Source of the DNA: a virus
DNA: 31,532 bases
Strand: one strand, 5' to 3'
Virus record (IMG/VR): IMGVR_UViG_3300017991_000297
Location: 1 to 31,532 of that record
Every line of letters starts with the position of its first letter. The first letter of the stretch is position 1. Under the pieces are notes generated by a model. It worked only from the letters and a program-made list of their open reading frames with translations. It was not told the origin of the DNA and ran no database searches. Position numbers and translations under genes: made by a program. This document shows, piece by piece, positions 6,079 to 14,251 of the stretch.

Positions 6079-7984
6079 AAGACCCATTCGCATAGACCCC
6101 AGATGGATCCCGGCGGACTTCCCGGACCCGGAAAATTTCAATTTCCGGTTCAAGTTCACCGGGGGGGAAAAAAAGATCATGCGCAAACCCCGGCCGATCC
6201 CGGCCTCCGATTGGGCGGAGCGGAACCGGGTGCTGACCATGTCGAGCGTCCCGGGCCGGTGGAAAAATTCCACCACGCCGTACCTCGCCGGGATCATGGA
6301 CGCCGGCTTTTTCAAATCGGTGGACACGGTCATCATTTGTGCTGCGCCCCAGACCGGAAAATCGGAATGCGTCAACAACTGCATCGGCTACGCCGCGGAC
6401 CGGCGGCCGGGATCCGTGCTCTATATCTACCCCGACGAGATCACCGCCCGGGAAAACTCGAGGGACCGGATCCTGCCCATGTTCACCTCGAGCCCCCGGC
6501 TCAAATCCTACATGACCGGCCTGGACGACGACGCCTCGTACCTCCGGATCAAGCTGCGGCACATGCAGATCTACATGGGGTGGGCGCGGTCGGCGGCCAG
6601 GCTTTCCAACAAGCCTTTGCCCTATGTCGTGTTCGATGAAACGGACAAGTATCCCGCTACCGCCGGGAAGAAAGAGGCGGACCCGATCTCCCTCGGTGAA
6701 AAGCGGACCCGGACCTTCCGGTCCCTGCGCAAGATCTGGAAACTGAGCACCCCCACCACGGAGGACGGCCCCATCTGGAGGGCGCTGACCACCGAGGCCC
6801 AGGTGGTGTTCGATTACCACGTCCGCTGTCCGGTGTGCGGGGGCGTCCAGCTGATGCGGTTTGAAAACATCAAATGGCCGGAGGACCAGCGGGACCCCCA
6901 GCGCGTGAAAGAAGGGGAGCTGGCCTGGTACGAATGCGAAAAGTGCCCGGCCCGCTGGACCGACGAAGACCGGGACGACGCGGTGCGCCGGGGGGAATGG
7001 CGGGCCCGGGACAAGGGGCTGGCGCTGATGACGTATCTTACCGCCCACCAGCCGAAGGCCATCGGTTTTCACATCCCTTCCTGGCTGTCTCATTTTGTGA
7101 GCCTGTCCGAGGTGGCCGCGCGTTTTCTGAAGGGGCTCAACAACAAGGAGGCGCTGAAGGATTTCTTGAACGCCGACAAGGCCGAGCCCTGGAAGTTCTA
7201 CACCCGGGAGCGGGAAGAGGATCGCATCCTGGCCCTGGCCGACGACCGGCCCCGGGGAACGGTCCCGGGCCGGGGGGCCGTGGCCGCCCTGGTGGCCGGC
7301 GTGGACACCCAGGACGACGGGTTCTATTACGAGATCCGGGCCTTCGGGTGGGGCATGGAAAAAGAGAGCTGGTGCGTCCGGGAAGGGTTCGTGACCACGT
7401 TTGACGCCCTCCGGCAGGTGCTCTGGGAGGACGAATACCTGGACGGGGACGGAAACAGGTACCTGGTCCGGTTCGCGCTCCAGGACGCCATGGGGCACCG
7501 CACCGCCGAAGTGTACGACTTTGTCCGGGGGCACCGGGGGAGGATCCTCCCCACCAAGGGGGAGCAGCGGATGAACCAGCCCCACGCCTATTCCAATATC
7601 GAGTATTATCCCGGGACGAAAAAGCCGATCGTCGGCGGGGTCCAGCTGCTCCGGGTGAACACCCAGTATTACAAGAACGATCTTTCCAACATCCTGGAGA
7701 TCGCCCCGGCGGACCCCGGGACGTGGCATTATCACGCGGATGTCACCCTGGACTGGGCCCTGCAGATGACGGCGGAGCACGTGAACGAAAAAGGCGTATG
7801 GGAATGCCCTTCCGGGAGGGCCAACCACGCCTGGGACTGCGCGGTCCTCTGCCTCGCCGCGGCCGACGTGATCGGGGTGAAGCACTGGAAGCGGCCGTCG
7901 GCCGAAGAAAAAACGGACAAGAGAATGCCCGAAAAAACCCGCCCCGGGGGCTGGATTGAAAAGAAAGCCGGCTGGCTGGGCTGA
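6065..7984 (+). CDS. Terminase large subunit, lambda GpA family
   Basis: 639 aa; the ATP-driven motor and nuclease that packages phage DNA. The ATPase part has a Walker A-like APQTGKSE at about residues 93-100 and a Walker B VVFDETDKYP at about 188-197. A zinc-ribbon-like CPVCGG...CEKCPARW follows at about residues 255-300. The nuclease part begins at about residue 408 with VAGVDTQDDGFYYE, a catalytic acidic motif, and ends near DWALQMTAE and NHAWDCAVLCLAA. Length and motif order are those of the lambda GpA family (PF05876). A GAGGTGG ribosome binding site precedes the ATG inside the small-subunit gene. Confidence 0.95.
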   Translation: MAGLERPIRIDPRWIPADFPDPENFNFRFKFTGGEKKIMRKPRPIPASDWAERNRVLTMSSVPGRWKNSTTPYLAGIMDAGFFKSVDTVIICAAPQTGKSECVNNCIGYAADRRPGSVLYIYPDEITARENSRDRILPMFTSSPRLKSYMTGLDDDASYLRIKLRHMQIYMGWARSAARLSNKPLPYVVFDETDKYPATAGKKEADPISLGEKRTRTFRSLRKIWKLSTPTTEDGPIWRALTTEAQVVFDYHVRCPVCGGVQLMRFENIKWPEDQRDPQRVKEGELAWYECEKCPARWTDEDRDDAVRRGEWRARDKGLALMTYLTAHQPKAIGFHIPSWLSHFVSLSEVAARFLKGLNNKEALKDFLNADKAEPWKFYTREREEDRILALADDRPRGTVPGRGAVAALVAGVDTQDDGFYYEIRAFGWGMEKESWCVREGFVTTFDALRQVLWEDEYLDGDGNRYLVRFALQDAMGHRTAEVYDFVRGHRGRILPTKGEQRMNQPHAYSNIEYYPGTKKPIVGGVQLLRVNTQYYKNDLSNILEIAPADPGTWHYHADVTLDWALQMTAEHVNEKGVWECPSGRANHAWDCAVLCLAAADVIGVKHWKRPSAEEKTDKRMPEKTRPGGWIEKKAGWLG

Positions 7985-7995
7985 AAGGTTGATCA

Positions 7996-8223
7996 GTGAG
8001 CAAGGAAACCATGCGGAGTGACAAAATTTTAAAGGGGCAAAAAGAAATCGAGGCGTTTTTAGGAATGTCCTGGCCAACCATTCTGAAGTTGATCGAAAAA
8101 TACAGGCTTCCTGTTTCATTGATCGAGGGCTGCTGGTACGCCCATGCCGGAAATTTGGAAAAGTATTTCGAAGACATGACGCGGATCGGATCCCCGGAAA
8201 AGGTACACGAAAATGGTGTGTAA
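7996..8223 (+). CDS. Small helix-turn-helix DNA-binding protein
   Basis: 75 aa. The GTG start follows AAAGG seven bases upstream; an ATG at 8011 is an alternative. Residues about 12-55 (QKEIEAFLGMSWPTILKLI and an NLEKYF end) have the layout of a MerR/excisionase-like winged helix: helix, turn, recognition helix with the typical SW..I pattern, then an aromatic wing. It sits just after the large terminase and converges with the minus-strand gene at 8230. It could assist packaging, as gpNu1 does, or regulate late genes; I cannot tell which. Confidence 0.65.
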   Translation: MSKETMRSDKILKGQKEIEAFLGMSWPTILKLIEKYRLPVSLIEGCWYAHAGNLEKYFEDMTRIGSPEKVHENGV

Positions 8224-8229
8224 CACGTT

Positions 8230-8619
8230 TCAGGTGGTTAATTTCCTTAATTTCTCGACGGCCTTTTTTTGGGCTTCACTATCGAAGTTTTCGAGCATTA
8301 GGCCGTGGCTGGAGGTTTCCGTGACTTCCAATATGGCCCTTGCGAGTTCTTTTACGGCAGTTTCGGTCTCTTTCATGCCCTGGAGGGTTAATTCTCCCTT
8401 GCTTAGAGAGAAAGACTGAAGCCTGTGTAGACGAGGAAGCAATATGCTGAATATCATAAAGAAAATTAGAACAATCATAAAAGACGGTTCAGAAAGATTT
8501 GAATATTCCTTTAACCACAGGGCAACCTTGAACCCTATACCCAGGGCGATAATAACGATTATGGGAATAGCTGTGGTTTTTATTATGTTCGCGATTTTAT
8601 TCGTAGAATTATCTATCAT
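8230..8619 (-). CDS. Two-transmembrane-segment moron protein
   Basis: 129 aa, the only minus-strand gene inside the structural operon. The start at 8619 is chosen because GAGGGG lies four bases upstream; the frame continues to 8652 without a better ribosome binding site. Two hydrophobic segments are visible, about residues 13-33 (AIPIIVIIALGIGF) and 46-66 (SFMIVLIFFMIFSILL). A cytoplasmic amphipathic region rich in coiled-coil pattern follows (KGELTLQGMKETETAVKEL). The gene is AT-rich compared with its neighbours. Opposite orientation, different composition and its own likely promoter fit a moron, a late-acquired gene expressed in the lysogen, for example for superinfection exclusion. The function is not known. 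Confidence 0.7.
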   Translation of the reverse strand: MIDNSTNKIANIIKTTAIPIIVIIALGIGFKVALWLKEYSNLSEPSFMIVLIFFMIFSILLPRLHRLQSFSLSKGELTLQGMKETETAVKELARAILEVTETSSHGLMLENFDSEAQKKAVEKLRKLTT

Positions 8620-8706
8620 ATTTCCCCTCATGGTTTTGAAAAATATTGTCACGGGTAAAAAGGTATTTATTGATAAACCTTAAGATACATATTCCATTAT
8701 TCACAT

Positions 8707-8735
8707 CTAAAACACATCTAAAAAAAACCTGTCAA
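8707..8735 (-). promoter_or_regulatory. Candidate promoter for the minus-strand moron gene
   Basis: On the minus strand a perfect TTGACA lies at 8735-8730, followed after 17 bp by TTTTAG at 8712-8707, a weak -10. It points toward the moron start at 8619 in the AT-rich gap 8620-8868. Confidence 0.35.
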
Positions 8736-8739
8736 CCCT

Positions 8740-8805
8740 AAAAATGGTATCGTTTAGTCGAAAAATGGTATCGTTTAGTCGAAAAATCGTATAAAAATCG
8801 ATTTT
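8740..8805. repeat. Tandem 21-bp repeats and adjacent palindrome in the moron/head intergenic gap
   Basis: Two perfect, abutting 21-bp copies occupy 8740-8760 and 8761-8781; their core is ATGGTATCGTTTAGTCG. A truncated third copy starts at 8782. A perfect 12-bp palindrome AAAATCGATTTT follows at 8794-8805. The array sits directly upstream of the candidate minus-strand promoter, and of the head genes on the plus strand, so it could be an operator array. The gap 8653-8868 holds nothing else recognisable. Confidence 0.75.
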
Positions 8806-8868
8806 GCCGAAAAACCCCATGGTATGGTAGGCGGAAAAAACGGAACCACTATCCATGGAGGTTTTTAC

Positions 8869-9141
8869 ATGGCAAAATGTCAAGGCCTTACGAAAAGCGG
8901 TACCCCCTGCAGCAGAAACGCCGTTCAAGACGGGTTCTGCGGCCAGCACCTGCCTGAACAAACACCCGAAGAAACAAACCTGCATCCCGGACTCAACGAC
9001 AGGATGATGAGCCATCAACGAAACCCGGTATGCCCGAGGTGCGGCGCGCACCCCACGGTCTGCACCCTGCGGCGGGGAGCCTATTCCGCCCACCGGTGCC
9101 GGGTTTGCGGCAGCCGCTGGGATAACGGGGGGGCCGGCTGA
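8869..9141 (+). CDS. Small protein with two zinc-finger motifs
   Basis: 90 aa. The start is set by GGAGG seven bases upstream; an in-frame ATG at 8824 lacks a ribosome binding site. The N-terminus has a treble-clef-like pattern, Cys4, Cys14, Cys24 and His27 (KCQGLTKSGTPC...FCGQH), seen in small DUF5763-like proteins. The C-terminus has a zinc-ribbon pattern, Cys55/Cys58 and Cys77/Cys80 (CPRCGA...CRVCGSRW). It is the first plus-strand gene after the moron and overlaps the gpW-like gene (TGATG). Zinc-ribbon proteins of this size can be phage transcription regulators, but no role is proven. Confidence 0.65.
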   Translation: MAKCQGLTKSGTPCSRNAVQDGFCGQHLPEQTPEETNLHPGLNDRMMSHQRNPVCPRCGAHPTVCTLRRGAYSAHRCRVCGSRWDNGGAG

Positions 9142-9377
9142 TGGCGACTTTTTCCACCTGGGCGGCCTTACGGACCGCCATCAAGGACGCCATCGCGGAC
9201 CGGGTGGCGGGGGAGCCCTGCGTGGGGGAATTCCGCAAGGGGAACCGATCGCTCCGGTACAATTCCTTCGAAGACCTGGTCGGGCTGTACGAAAAAACCT
9301 ATCAACTGGAGGCCCTGGAATCGTCAGGCGACCTTTCTCACGCGGTCTCCTACGGAAGACCCCGGAGGTTTTCATAA
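9141..9377 (+). CDS. gpW-like head-tail joining protein
   Basis: 78 aa. Its size, the two-helix plus hairpin pattern (an N-terminal helix TWAALRTAIKDAIADRV, the central strands FRKGNRSLRYNSFEDL and a final helix) and its place between large terminase and portal all match lambda gpW, which closes the filled head. Similarity is structural and positional more than sequence-level. It ends directly before the portal start. Confidence 0.7.
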   Translation: MATFSTWAALRTAIKDAIADRVAGEPCVGEFRKGNRSLRYNSFEDLVGLYEKTYQLEALESSGDLSHAVSYGRPRRFS

Positions 9378-11012
9378 ATGGGACGGCTCAACAACCTGAT
9401 AGCGAAAATCGCCCCGGAATACGCCATGAAGCGGGAAATCGCCCAGCAGAGGCTGAAGCGGCTGCAAACGGCGTATAAAAACGAGCGCAGTTTCGACGCG
9501 GTGGCCGGAGGAAGGCTGCGCTACAATTTTCTGACCGATTCCCGGAGCCCCGATTCATCCATCGCGAACGACATCAAGTCCCTGCGGAACCACGTGCGGC
9601 AGATGGAGTACAACTCCGGTTTCGTTTCCGGGCCGATCCAGCGGATCGTCAAAAACGTGGTGGGCCAGGGCATCCGGTACCAGGGGAGGGTGATGGCCGA
9701 CGACAACGATTTCGAATTTCCCAGGATCACCCAGGCGGAGGCCGACGCCTTCAACTACTCGGCCGAAAAGCATTTCAAACAATGGGCCAAACGGGCCGAC
9801 AAGCGTTTGATGGTGAGTTTCTGGGAGATCCAGTCCCTGGCCGAGGCGGCCCTGATCCGCGACGGCGAATGCCTGGTGATCGGCCGGACGAGCGGCCGCC
9901 GCGACCGGCTGATCCCCTATTGCCTGGAAGTGCTCGAGGCGGACCGACTGCAAACCCCGCCCGAAGAAATCCAGAACCCCAGGATCCGGAACGGGATCCG
10001 GTTCGACGACGAAGGGGCCCCGGTGTCTTACTTCCTGCTGAAAGCCCACCCGGGAGAAAGCCTCTCCATCCTGCACAACGCGAGCGACTTCGAAGAGGTC
10101 CCGGCCTTCAACGCCAACGGGACCCGGAAGGTGATGCACCTTTTCAACCCCCTGAGGCCCGAGCAGACGCGGGGTTTCAGCCAGTACGCGGCCGGTCTGA
10201 AAGACCTGCAGGACCTGGAGCGGTACATGGAGGCTGAAAAAATAAAGACCCTGGAGGCCGCCTGCATCACCGGGATGGTGACCACGGAAAACCCGGTGGG
10301 ATACGTGGGGAATTACACCCAGGATTCAGGATCCGACGATTACGAAAGGATCCACGAGTTCGCCCCCGGGAAGTGGCACTATTTCAAACCGGGTGAAAAA
10401 GCGGAGATTTTCAACCCCAACAAGCCCAACGAGGCCTTCGGGGACTACATCGACCAGCTCGTGCGGGGCCCGGCCAACGCCCTGGACATCCCCCCGGAAG
10501 TCTTTTCACAGAACTGGCGGGGGATGAACTATTCCAACGCCAGGACGGTGCTTTTGCAGTTCTACGCGGCCTGCGCCGAGCGCCAGTTTTTCCTCATCAA
10601 CCATTTGTGCACGCCCGTCTGGGAAAACGTGGCCCGGTGGCTGATCGTCAAGGGCAAGGTCCCGGCCACCGGTTTCGACCGCAGGCCGGAGGATTACCTG
10701 AGGTCGGCCTGGATCCCTTCGGTTTACCGCAAATGGGTGGATCCGCTGAAAGAGGCCAAGGGCAAGGAAACCAACGTGAACAACCATTTCGAGACCCTTT
10801 CCGACATCCACGCGGAGCAGGGGAAGGACTTCGACGAAGTCATGGAAACGCGGGCCCGTGAGCTGCGCAAAATCAAGGAGCTCGAGGAAAAATACGACAT
10901 CAGCCTGGGCGCGGGAGGGGCAGGATCCGACGAACCCGTCGAGGACGACGAGGAAGAGGCCGGCGGCCTTCCCCCCAGGGTCTATTCCATCAAAGGGGGA
11001 AACAGGAAATGA
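9378..11012 (+). CDS. Portal protein, lambda GpB family
   Basis: 544 aa; forms the dodecameric ring through which DNA enters and leaves the head. The N-terminal half shows the family pattern of Phage_portal_2 (SLRNHVRQMEYNSGFVSGPI then NVVGQGIRYQGRV at about residues 67-110), and the middle has LEVLEADRLQTP and GANALD-like PANALDIPPEVFSQNW. The C-terminal 50 residues are acidic and probably disordered. The ATG follows the previous stop directly, with GGAGG upstream. The stop overlaps the protease start (ATGA). Confidence 0.93.
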   Translation: MGRLNNLIAKIAPEYAMKREIAQQRLKRLQTAYKNERSFDAVAGGRLRYNFLTDSRSPDSSIANDIKSLRNHVRQMEYNSGFVSGPIQRIVKNVVGQGIRYQGRVMADDNDFEFPRITQAEADAFNYSAEKHFKQWAKRADKRLMVSFWEIQSLAEAALIRDGECLVIGRTSGRRDRLIPYCLEVLEADRLQTPPEEIQNPRIRNGIRFDDEGAPVSYFLLKAHPGESLSILHNASDFEEVPAFNANGTRKVMHLFNPLRPEQTRGFSQYAAGLKDLQDLERYMEAEKIKTLEAACITGMVTTENPVGYVGNYTQDSGSDDYERIHEFAPGKWHYFKPGEKAEIFNPNKPNEAFGDYIDQLVRGPANALDIPPEVFSQNWRGMNYSNARTVLLQFYAACAERQFFLINHLCTPVWENVARWLIVKGKVPATGFDRRPEDYLRSAWIPSVYRKWVDPLKEAKGKETNVNNHFETLSDIHAEQGKDFDEVMETRARELRKIKELEEKYDISLGAGGAGSDEPVEDDEEEAGGLPPRVYSIKGGNRK

Positions 11013-11998
11013 AGCGAAGCAAAGACGACTTTTTTTACAGATCATTCGCCCTGGACCGGGCGAAGGTGGACGAGAAAACCAGGTCCGTGCCCGTGTCTTT
11101 TTCGTCCGAGACGCCGGTGAAGCGTTATTTCGGCGACGAGTACCTGCTGCACGGGAAAAACAACGTGGACCTCACCCGCCTCAAAAGCATGGGGGCGGTG
11201 CTGATGAACCACGACGCCGGGAGCATCGTGGGGCCCATCCGGAACCCGAAAATCGAAGACCGGCGGGGAACGGCCACGGTGGTTTTCGACGACGACGACG
11301 ACGGGAACAAGGCCATGAAAAAAGTCCAGTCCGGGAGCCTGAAAGGGGTTTCCGTGGCCTACCGGATCCAGAAGTTCCGGGAGCTGGCGCGGGGGGAAGA
11401 ATGGGAAGACGACGAGGGCCGGAAGTTCAGGGGCCCCGCTTTCATCGCCACGCGCTGGACGCCGTTTGAAATCAGTTTGACGCCTATACCGGCGGACGCG
11501 TCCGTCGGGGTGGGGCGTTCCGAAAATTTAGAAGGGATCGAGATCGAGCGGTCCGAAACACTCAACAAAGGGGGGCAGGAAATGACCGAGGAAGAAATCA
11601 GAAAAATGCTAGAAGGGTTCCGGGGCGGCATCATCCAGGATGTGCTCGGGGCCATCCAGGAGGGCCAGCGGCCGAAAATGACGGTGACCGTGGACCAGTC
11701 AAAGGACCTGCTGGGCCGAGCCGGCGCGGTTTCGGTGGAATGCAAGTCCAAGGTGGCCGACCAGATCATGGACGGGAAAACGGAGCCCGAAATTCTCCGG
11801 TTCATCGGCGACGAAATGCACCAGGCCGACGGCGGAGCGAAACCGGGCGACGCAAGCGACAAGGGAGACGGCGGGAACCCGGACGACGGGAACCGCGGGA
11901 ACGGTTTTCAGGTGAAATACAGAAATGCGGCCGAGATGCCGGACGATGATTTTGCCCGGATGATCAGTTCGCCGGCGATGCTGCCCGCGTTCAATTAG
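11009..11998 (+). CDS. Prohead protease fused to a scaffold-like C-terminal region
   Basis: 329 aa. Residues about 8-165 are an HK97-type (U35-like) prohead protease: the catalytic His68 is in VLMNHDAG and the serine, probably Ser115, in SLKGVSVAYRI. These enzymes cleave scaffold and capsid proteins during head maturation. Residues about 190-329 are helical, charged and rich in Gly/Asp, as expected for a scaffold domain. An in-frame ATG at codon 192 (11582) follows AAAGGGGGGCAGGA, so a free scaffold protein may also be made. A catalytic Asp was not identified with confidence. Confidence 0.88.
   Translation: MKRSKDDFFYRSFALDRAKVDEKTRSVPVSFSSETPVKRYFGDEYLLHGKNNVDLTRLKSMGAVLMNHDAGSIVGPIRNPKIEDRRGTATVVFDDDDDGNKAMKKVQSGSLKGVSVAYRIQKFRELARGEEWEDDEGRKFRGPAFIATRWTPFEISLTPIPADASVGVGRSENLEGIEIERSETLNKGGQEMTEEEIRKMLEGFRGGIIQDVLGAIQEGQRPKMTVTVDQSKDLLGRAGAVSVECKSKVADQIMDGKTEPEILRFIGDEMHQADGGAKPGDASDKGDGGNPDDGNRGNGFQVKYRNAAEMPDDDFARMISSPAMLPAFN
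11582..11998 (+). CDS. Possible nested scaffold protein (internal start in the protease gene)
   Basis: 138 aa, same frame as the protease gene. It begins MTEEEIRKMLEGF after a GGGGGG/AGGA Shine-Dalgarno-like stretch at 11571-11580, whose spacing is plausible for the G-run and too short for the AGGA. The arrangement copies lambda C/Nu3, where the scaffold is translated from inside the protease gene. The product is helical and acidic, with a charged, probably unstructured end. Separate expression is an inference. Confidence 0.45.
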   Translation: MTEEEIRKMLEGFRGGIIQDVLGAIQEGQRPKMTVTVDQSKDLLGRAGAVSVECKSKVADQIMDGKTEPEILRFIGDEMHQADGGAKPGDASDKGDGGNPDDGNRGNGFQVKYRNAAEMPDDDFARMISSPAMLPAFN

Positions 11999-12005
11999 CG
12001 GAGAA

Positions 12006-12053
12006 TCCCCGCGGGGAACGCTTTAAACATCAATCAACGATGATACAATCATC
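12006..12053 (+). promoter_or_regulatory. Leader with palindrome and hairpin before the decoration gene
   Basis: A perfect 12-bp palindrome TCCCCGCGGGGA lies at 12006-12017. A hairpin GATGAT/ATCATC (12039-12044/12048-12053, 3-nt loop) ends 25 nt before the decoration gene start and is followed by an A-rich stretch and a GGGGGAG ribosome binding site. There is no T-run typical of a strong terminator. A 5' hairpin protecting the mRNA of abundant virion proteins, or a processing site, is possible. Confidence 0.35.
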
Positions 12054-12078
12054 ATTTTAAAAAAGGGGGAGCAGGAAA

Positions 12079-12912
12079 ATGGCAACAAACAAATATCCTT
12101 TTGTGAAGAACCTCGGGGGGGCGGAAAAACCGCTGCAGTTCCCCGGGCTGGTTCAGGCCGGATCGACCCAGGCGATCAAAATGGGCGAGCTGTGCGTCTA
12201 CAACGAAACGGCTTCCAACTGGGTGCCGGCGGACGCGGCCGGCGACCATGTTTATTCTCTGGCCATCGCCGCCGAGGAGCAGAAAGCGGCGGATTCGGCG
12301 CGCTACATGAACTTTTTCGCCCTGCGCCCGGACGACGTCTGGGAGTTCGCGCTTTCGGCCGCGGCGTCCGCCGCGCTGGGCCAGGCGGTGGAGGTCAGCA
12401 CCTCCCAGGCGCTGACCCTGGACGTTGACGGAAACGGCGTGGGCGTGGTGGTCGGTTTCGACAATTATCCCCAGACGGGGACCACGATTCGCTCCATTTC
12501 CAATGTCCAGGTCTCGTTCCTTCCGGAGTTTTCCTACTGGATGAAAAACGTGCTCCAGAAAAACACGAAGAAGGTCATCGCCGCCACGGCGGCGTACACC
12601 CTCACCCTGGAAGACTGCGGGGCGATCGTGACGAACAAGGGCGCCTCCGGGTCGGTGACGATTACGGCGCCGAGCGGCGTGGTGCCCATCGGGTATTCCT
12701 TCAAGCTGGCGGTCATGGCGGACCAGGCCTTCGTTTTCGATCCGAAACCGGACACGGCCTCGGTGTACATCAAGGGCGCCGCCCAGGCGGCGGGAAAATA
12801 CGTGTCCATGACCGACATCGGCGATTTTGCCGAGTTTGTCTGGGACGGCACCGACTGGCTGGCGATCAACTCGATCTCCGGTGCGGACGGCGACATCACC
12901 GTCGAGGGCTAA
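12079..12912 (+). CDS. Putative capsid decoration (cement) protein
   Basis: 277 aa, between protease and major capsid genes, where lambda places the decoration protein gpD. Residues about 1-150 resemble small phage head decoration proteins (DUF2190-like: KPLQFPGLVQAGSTQAIKMG, then a beta-rich stretch). Residues about 170-270 form a second beta-rich domain (SVTITAPSGVVPIGYSFKL ... FVWDGTDWLAINS) of a kind common at the ends of phage surface proteins. The two-part layout would display the second domain on the capsid surface. The strong ribosome binding site AAAAAGGGGGAG suggests high expression. The role is based on position. Confidence 0.6.
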   Translation: MATNKYPFVKNLGGAEKPLQFPGLVQAGSTQAIKMGELCVYNETASNWVPADAAGDHVYSLAIAAEEQKAADSARYMNFFALRPDDVWEFALSAAASAALGQAVEVSTSQALTLDVDGNGVGVVVGFDNYPQTGTTIRSISNVQVSFLPEFSYWMKNVLQKNTKKVIAATAAYTLTLEDCGAIVTNKGASGSVTITAPSGVVPIGYSFKLAVMADQAFVFDPKPDTASVYIKGAAQAAGKYVSMTDIGDFAEFVWDGTDWLAINSISGADGDITVEG

Positions 12913-12934
12913 TCGAGCCAATTAAAGCAACGGT

Positions 12935-12948
12935 ATGATTTTTATCAT
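12935..12948 (+). promoter_or_regulatory. Leader hairpin upstream of the major capsid gene
   Basis: ATGAT (12935-12939) pairs with ATCAT (12944-12948) around a TTTT loop, ending 31 nt before the capsid start. It resembles the hairpin before the decoration gene, and both are followed by the same A-run plus GGGGGAG ribosome binding site. Confidence 0.3.
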
Positions 12949-12979
12949 TCCATCAATCAAAAAAGGGGGAGTCGGAAAA

Positions 12980-14194
12980 ATGGAAAAAAAGAGATTTCAC
13001 ACCGGGATCAGCCTGAAAGCGGGGATGGACATTTATTCCCTCCGCGCCCTGGCACAGAACGATCCCACGGGGTTCATCGGAAAGGCGGAACGGCTGATCG
13101 AGGAAGGCGCGATCACACTGGGCCGCATCTCGAACTGGCCGGGACTGTACGCCGCCCTGGCGGACGTGTCGGTGCCGATCAATATCGAAGTGGGGGGCGC
13201 GCAGCGGGCGGTCACGGCCTCGGCGTTTCCGGTGCTGGCCGGGAACACCATCGTGGCCGCGATCAATGCCGCCTACGAGTCCGTTGACACCATCGGGCAG
13301 CACCTGGTGGAGGAAATAGAGGACAACAAGAAGGTGACCACGGTGGCCGCGATCCATTCCCTGGACAAGAACGTGGACGAGGTCAAGGAGACGGAAGATT
13401 TTCCCGAGATCGGCTCCACGGAGGAAAGCGTGGAGATCCGCCACCGGAAAAACGGCCGGATCCTCAAGATTTCCGCCGAGATGATCCAGGAAAACGAGGC
13501 CCCGAACATTACGGCCCGCGTCAACGCCCTGGGCGAGATCGCTTCCGACTACGTCGAGGAGCTGACCCTGAAAAGGGTCACCGACTACAACGGGTCCGCG
13601 GCCTCCGGGGCGGAGCCCTACGCCTATCGGCCGGACGGCACCGGGACGGCCCTGTATTCGGCCACCGCGAACACCCCGGGAACCCGGGCGCCCTCGGGCA
13701 ACTGTGTCGAGAGCAACGCCTTTGTCGATGAATCGGACCTGGACGCGGCCCGCACACGGCTCGCCACCATGAAAAACAACCGGGGAACAAGGATCACGGT
13801 CCCGAGATCGGAGATCGGCATCCTCTGCCCGGACGCGATCCTTTCCAACGTGCTGAAGACCCTCTCGTCCGAGTACGTCCCGGGCGTGGAGAACGAGCTT
13901 TCCATGTGGGGACCCAGGGGGAAATTCAACATCCCGGTCGAGCGGGTTTTCTCAAGCCCGAAGCTCGACGATCTTTCGGCCTCGGCCTGGTATTACGGGG
14001 CGTTCCGCCGACAGTTCAAGCGCAAGTGGAAGCTCAGGTTCGAGTACGTGACCCTGGGCCAGGACACCCAGGCTTACCTGCAGAGTCAGATCGCCTTCCA
14101 GGCGCGGGTGGCGTGGGACTGCGAGGTGGGGGCGACGGATTACGTCAACGTGATCCAGAACCTTTCCGGGAGCACCTTTCCCATCGATGAATAA
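12980..14194 (+). CDS. Major capsid protein
   Basis: 404 aa. The start at 12980 is chosen over upstream in-frame codons because AAAAGGGGGAG precedes it. The product follows the protease and decoration genes and has the length of a capsid subunit. Features include an N-terminal arm, a central EEIEDNKKVTTVAAIHSLDKN region, and the segments RHRKNGRILKISAEMIQENE and EIASDYVEELTLKRVTDYNG typical of phage coat proteins that switch from head-shell helices to beta-rich loops. The end reads ATDYVNVIQNLSGSTFPIDE. An HK97 fold is likely but cannot be shown by eye. Whether the protease trims the N-terminus is not visible. Confidence 0.85.
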   Translation: MEKKRFHTGISLKAGMDIYSLRALAQNDPTGFIGKAERLIEEGAITLGRISNWPGLYAALADVSVPINIEVGGAQRAVTASAFPVLAGNTIVAAINAAYESVDTIGQHLVEEIEDNKKVTTVAAIHSLDKNVDEVKETEDFPEIGSTEESVEIRHRKNGRILKISAEMIQENEAPNITARVNALGEIASDYVEELTLKRVTDYNGSAASGAEPYAYRPDGTGTALYSATANTPGTRAPSGNCVESNAFVDESDLDAARTRLATMKNNRGTRITVPRSEIGILCPDAILSNVLKTLSSEYVPGVENELSMWGPRGKFNIPVERVFSSPKLDDLSASAWYYGAFRRQFKRKWKLRFEYVTLGQDTQAYLQSQIAFQARVAWDCEVGATDYVNVIQNLSGSTFPIDE

Positions 14195-14251
14195 TCGGCC
14201 GGGATGAACCGGGGATAATCCATTCATCATTCCGACGGAGGAGATAAATCG

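Noticed and set aside
5654-8119. 821-aa open frame on the minus strand opposite the terminase genes
   Set aside because: Long antisense frames arise readily in GC-rich genes. Its Pro/Arg/Gly-rich product has no domain pattern, and the plus strand encodes a clear GpA terminase.
8740-8791. CRISPR array
   Set aside because: The 21-bp units abut without spacers and there are only two full copies. No cas gene is present.
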